A program made the position numbers and the translations under genes. A stretch of 64,000 bases of DNA, taken from Deltaproteobacteria bacterium (GTDB lineage: Bacteria > Myxococcota_A > Polyangia > Polyangiales > Sandaracinaceae). The stretch covers positions 18,242-82,241 of the forward strand of contig JAFLCL010000006.1 in the NCBI GenBank assembly GCA_017303575.1. The letters run 5' to 3'. Positions 61,907-64,000 of this stretch are shown piece by piece (position 1 is the stretch's first letter; every line of letters starts with the position of its first letter). The notes under the pieces were generated by a model, which saw only the letters and a program-made list of their open reading frames with translations, made no database searches and had not been told where the DNA came from.

Positions 61907-64000
61907 ATGTCGCGCTCCCCTCGCTCACGCGCCTCGCTGCTCTCGATCGCGCTCACGCTGGGAGGTGTCTGCGCGAGCACGACAGCCGCACATGCCGACG
62001 AGCCGCTCGCCTCGTCCCGCCCGAGCCCGACGCTCGCGTCGCACCTCGACGCCAGCTGGGTGCTCGACGCCACGCGCGACACGCACGGCTTCCACATCGA
62101 GCGCTTCGTGCAGCGCTTCGAGGGTCTGCGTGTCGATGGGGCGCACGCGGTCGTTCGCGCGCGACGCGACGGGGCGGTGGACCTCGTCTCGATCGAGACG
62201 CCCGTCCGGCGCGGGACCGTGATCCCGGGGCGCGTGGCCTCGGCGCCCGATCACGATCGCCTGCTCGCGGCGATCCCGCCCAGCGCGATCGGCTTCGTGC
62301 CCATCACGATCGACGACGTCGAGCCGGTGCTCGCGCCCCTCGCCCCCGAGAGCGCGACGCTCGTGCTCGCGCACCGCGTGACGGTCCTCGGTCGCTCGCG
62401 CGCCGAGCGGGTCAGCGTGCTGATCGAGCACGCCACGCTCCGCGTGCTCCGCGTCGATCTGCTCGTGCACGACGCGCGCGGCCTCGTGTATCTGCGCAAC
62501 TCCGCGAGCGACGAGGGGATGACCACCGAGGTGGAGCTCCCCGCGCAGACCGATCCCGACACGCTCACCAACGGTGCGTTCACCGTGCGCTCGTGCATGG
62601 TCTCGGCGCGCGGCGACTGCGTACCGATCGCGCGCGCCGTGCCCGACACAGACGGCAACTTCCTGATCGCGCCTGAGCCCGCCTCGTTCGAGGACGGCTT
62701 CGCGGAGGTGATGGCGTTCCACCACGCGAACCTCCTCGCCGATCGGCTCGAGCGCGATCACGGCTTCCGCTGGCAGTGCACGGCAGACGGCGGCGACGAC
62801 TCGCTGCAGATCCTCGCCAACTTCACCGACGCGCCCGGCCGCGCATACGCCAACGCAGCCTTCGTGGGCGGCAGTCGATCGCAGTGCGGCTTCCTGCTCT
62901 TCGGGCAGTCAGGCAACCAGGACTTCGCCTCGGATGCGGACGTCGTCTACCACGAGCTCGGTCACGCGGTGACCGACCAGATCACCGACATCGTGGGCTT
63001 CGCCGTCGATCCGCTGGGCATGCACTACGACCCGCTCGCGGTGAACGAAGGCACGAGCGACTACTGGGCCGCGACGACGCAAGGAGATCCACACGTCGGA
63101 GAGTCTCTCGAGGGCCTCGATGGCCTCGGTCGCTCGGCCGCGCTGCGTGATCTCGATGGTGCGCTCCGCTGCCCGAACGATCTGATCGGCGAGGGCCACT
63201 TCGACGGCCGCATCTGGGCGGGCGTGTTCTGGGACCTACGCACCGAGCTGGGCGAGGAGAAGGTCGACGCGCTGGTGTTCGCGACGGTGTCGAGCCTCGG
63301 CAGCGCACCGACGCTGCGCGACGCGGGCGAGACCGCAGCGACCACCGCGGACTCGCTGGCGACGATGGGCACGTTGACGAGCGCGGATGCCACGCGCGCG
63401 CGCGAGCTCTTGATGGAGCGAGGTCTGCTCGACTGCCGCCGCATCACGCCGCTCGACGACGGGGAGCGGCGCGCAGGGTTCTCGGGCCTCGCGTTCCTCA
63501 CCGGCGGCCTGGGCAACGACATCGCCCCAGTCCACTACTCGATCGAGCTCCCCCCGGACGCCACGTCGGTGACGATCGAGGTCACGCCCGGCGCAGTGAT
63601 CGGTCAGTACGCGGTGCTCGCGCGACGAGGTCAGCCCATCGGCTTCCGCGGCGGCCGCGTCCAGAGCGATCAGCGCGACGAGGTCGGCCACGCGGGCTCG
63701 GTGACCTACCACCGATCCGACGCGCCCTTCGAGCCGTGCTCCACGATGTACTTCGCGATCGAGACGATGGACTTCGATCGCGGGGAGAACCTCTACCTCG
63801 TCGAAGCCACGCTCGAGCGGTCGGGTGATCCAGCGGCGCGCTGCCCCGAGCCCGAGCCCGACGCGGGTGTGCCCGACGCGTTCGTCACCTTCGATGCGGG
63901 CGAGTCGCCCGACGCAGCGATGGACGGCGGGGGCATGCCGGGCGGGGGCTGCGGTTGTCGCGCCACGACGCGCGACCACCACGGCGATGCGGGCTCGCTC
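61907..64000 (+). CDS. Exported HExxH metalloprotease, MYXO-CTERM-like tail (partial)
   Basis: 698 residues, open at the window edge. Signal peptide ends AHADEP. The propeptide-like region runs to about residue 260. The catalytic motif VVYHELGHAVTDQITD near residue 347 and DPLAVNEGTSDYWAA near 380 give the HExxH plus NEGxSD pattern of M4/M36-type gluzincins. A beta-rich C-terminal domain follows, then Asp/Pro/Ala linker PDAGVPDAFVTFDAGESPD and GGGMPGGGCGCR. That is the start of a MYXO-CTERM-like sorting tail, with the membrane helix expected beyond 64000. Confidence 0.85.
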   Translation, partial: MSRSPRSRASLLSIALTLGGVCASTTAAHADEPLASSRPSPTLASHLDASWVLDATRDTHGFHIERFVQRFEGLRVDGAHAVVRARRDGAVDLVSIETPVRRGTVIPGRVASAPDHDRLLAAIPPSAIGFVPITIDDVEPVLAPLAPESATLVLAHRVTVLGRSRAERVSVLIEHATLRVLRVDLLVHDARGLVYLRNSASDEGMTTEVELPAQTDPDTLTNGAFTVRSCMVSARGDCVPIARAVPDTDGNFLIAPEPASFEDGFAEVMAFHHANLLADRLERDHGFRWQCTADGGDDSLQILANFTDAPGRAYANAAFVGGSRSQCGFLLFGQSGNQDFASDADVVYHELGHAVTDQITDIVGFAVDPLGMHYDPLAVNEGTSDYWAATTQGDPHVGESLEGLDGLGRSAALRDLDGALRCPNDLIGEGHFDGRIWAGVFWDLRTELGEEKVDALVFATVSSLGSAPTLRDAGETAATTADSLATMGTLTSADATRARELLMERGLLDCRRITPLDDGERRAGFSGLAFLTGGLGNDIAPVHYSIELPPDATSVTIEVTPGAVIGQYAVLARRGQPIGFRGGRVQSDQRDEVGHAGSVTYHRSDAPFEPCSTMYFAIETMDFDRGENLYLVEATLERSGDPAARCPEPEPDAGVPDAFVTFDAGESPDAAMDGGGMPGGGCGCRATTRDHHGDAGSL

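Overview
The window is GC-rich, densely coded DNA from a Gram-negative bacterium, most probably a myxobacterium of the Polyangiales type. The supporting signs are a DUF2378 protein (a Myxococcales-restricted paralogous family), an exported metalloprotease ending in a MYXO-CTERM-like Gly-Cys-Gly-Cys tail, many lipoproteins with long Pro/Thr-rich linkers, secreted FG-GAP and ricin-lectin proteins, and an ECF sigma/FecR locus. Genus-level placement (Sandaracinus-like) is inference only. Almost all apparent overlapping frames are high-GC shadows; about 55 genes are supported.

Layout. 1-3.9 kb: a kinase-like membrane protein lacking catalytic motifs, and a large exported protein with a duplicated barrel-like domain. 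3.9-8.4 kb (minus): a set of exported or lipid-anchored proteins (small lipoproteins, di-haem cytochrome c peroxidase, intradiol-dioxygenase fold, polysaccharide-deacetylase fold). 8.5-11.4 kb: ECF sigma factor, FecR-type anti-sigma factor and an exported barrel-like protein, with overlapping genes. 11.4-12.8 kb: a small ABM-like protein facing a LysR regulator across a 15-bp perfect inverted repeat. 12.8-16.8 kb: an mrfA-mrfB pair (DUF1998 helicase and DnaQ-like exonuclease). 16.85-17.73 kb: a tRNA array (Tyr, Gln, Asn, Phe, His, an odd Ile-like, Arg) closed by a tRNA-like locus whose ends pair across an insert of roughly 140 nt, abutting a convergent SUKH/SMI1-type gene.

18.5-30.9 kb is mostly housekeeping and signalling: gpmI, a CheY-like regulator, an RseP-type site-2 protease, a nucleoside-phosphorylase-like gene translationally coupled to a PFK-like gene, a LytS/LytR-type pair, a HAD App1-like phosphatase and a metallophosphoesterase. 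30.9-35.1 kb: an AmpG-like MFS transporter, then an OmpR/sensor-kinase pair with a Cys-rich exported protein downstream. 35.1-41.8 kb: a PQQ-type propeller/cytochrome fusion, a spermidine-synthase-like protein, typA, mtfA and the DUF2378 gene. 41.8-49.4 kb: a membrane protein, an outer-membrane-like pair, murI and a DUF3516-type helicase. 49.5-64 kb: a second propeller/cytochrome lipoprotein, a sterol-desaturase-family hydroxylase, phhB-like, an FG-GAP surface protein, a J-less DnaJ C-terminal protein with a membrane tail, truD, a serine beta-lactamase-family protein, a ricin-type lectin, a host-attachment-family protein, a PQQ-like propeller, radC, and an HExxH protease running off the right edge.

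The regions most worth a second look are the tRNA array with its interrupted tRNA-like end and neighbouring SUKH gene, the SQGL repeat tract in MrfB, the opposed start codons of gpmI and its neighbour, and the paired GTTTC/GAAAC dyads near 46.8 kb. No complete CRISPR array, transposase or prophage structural gene was seen.
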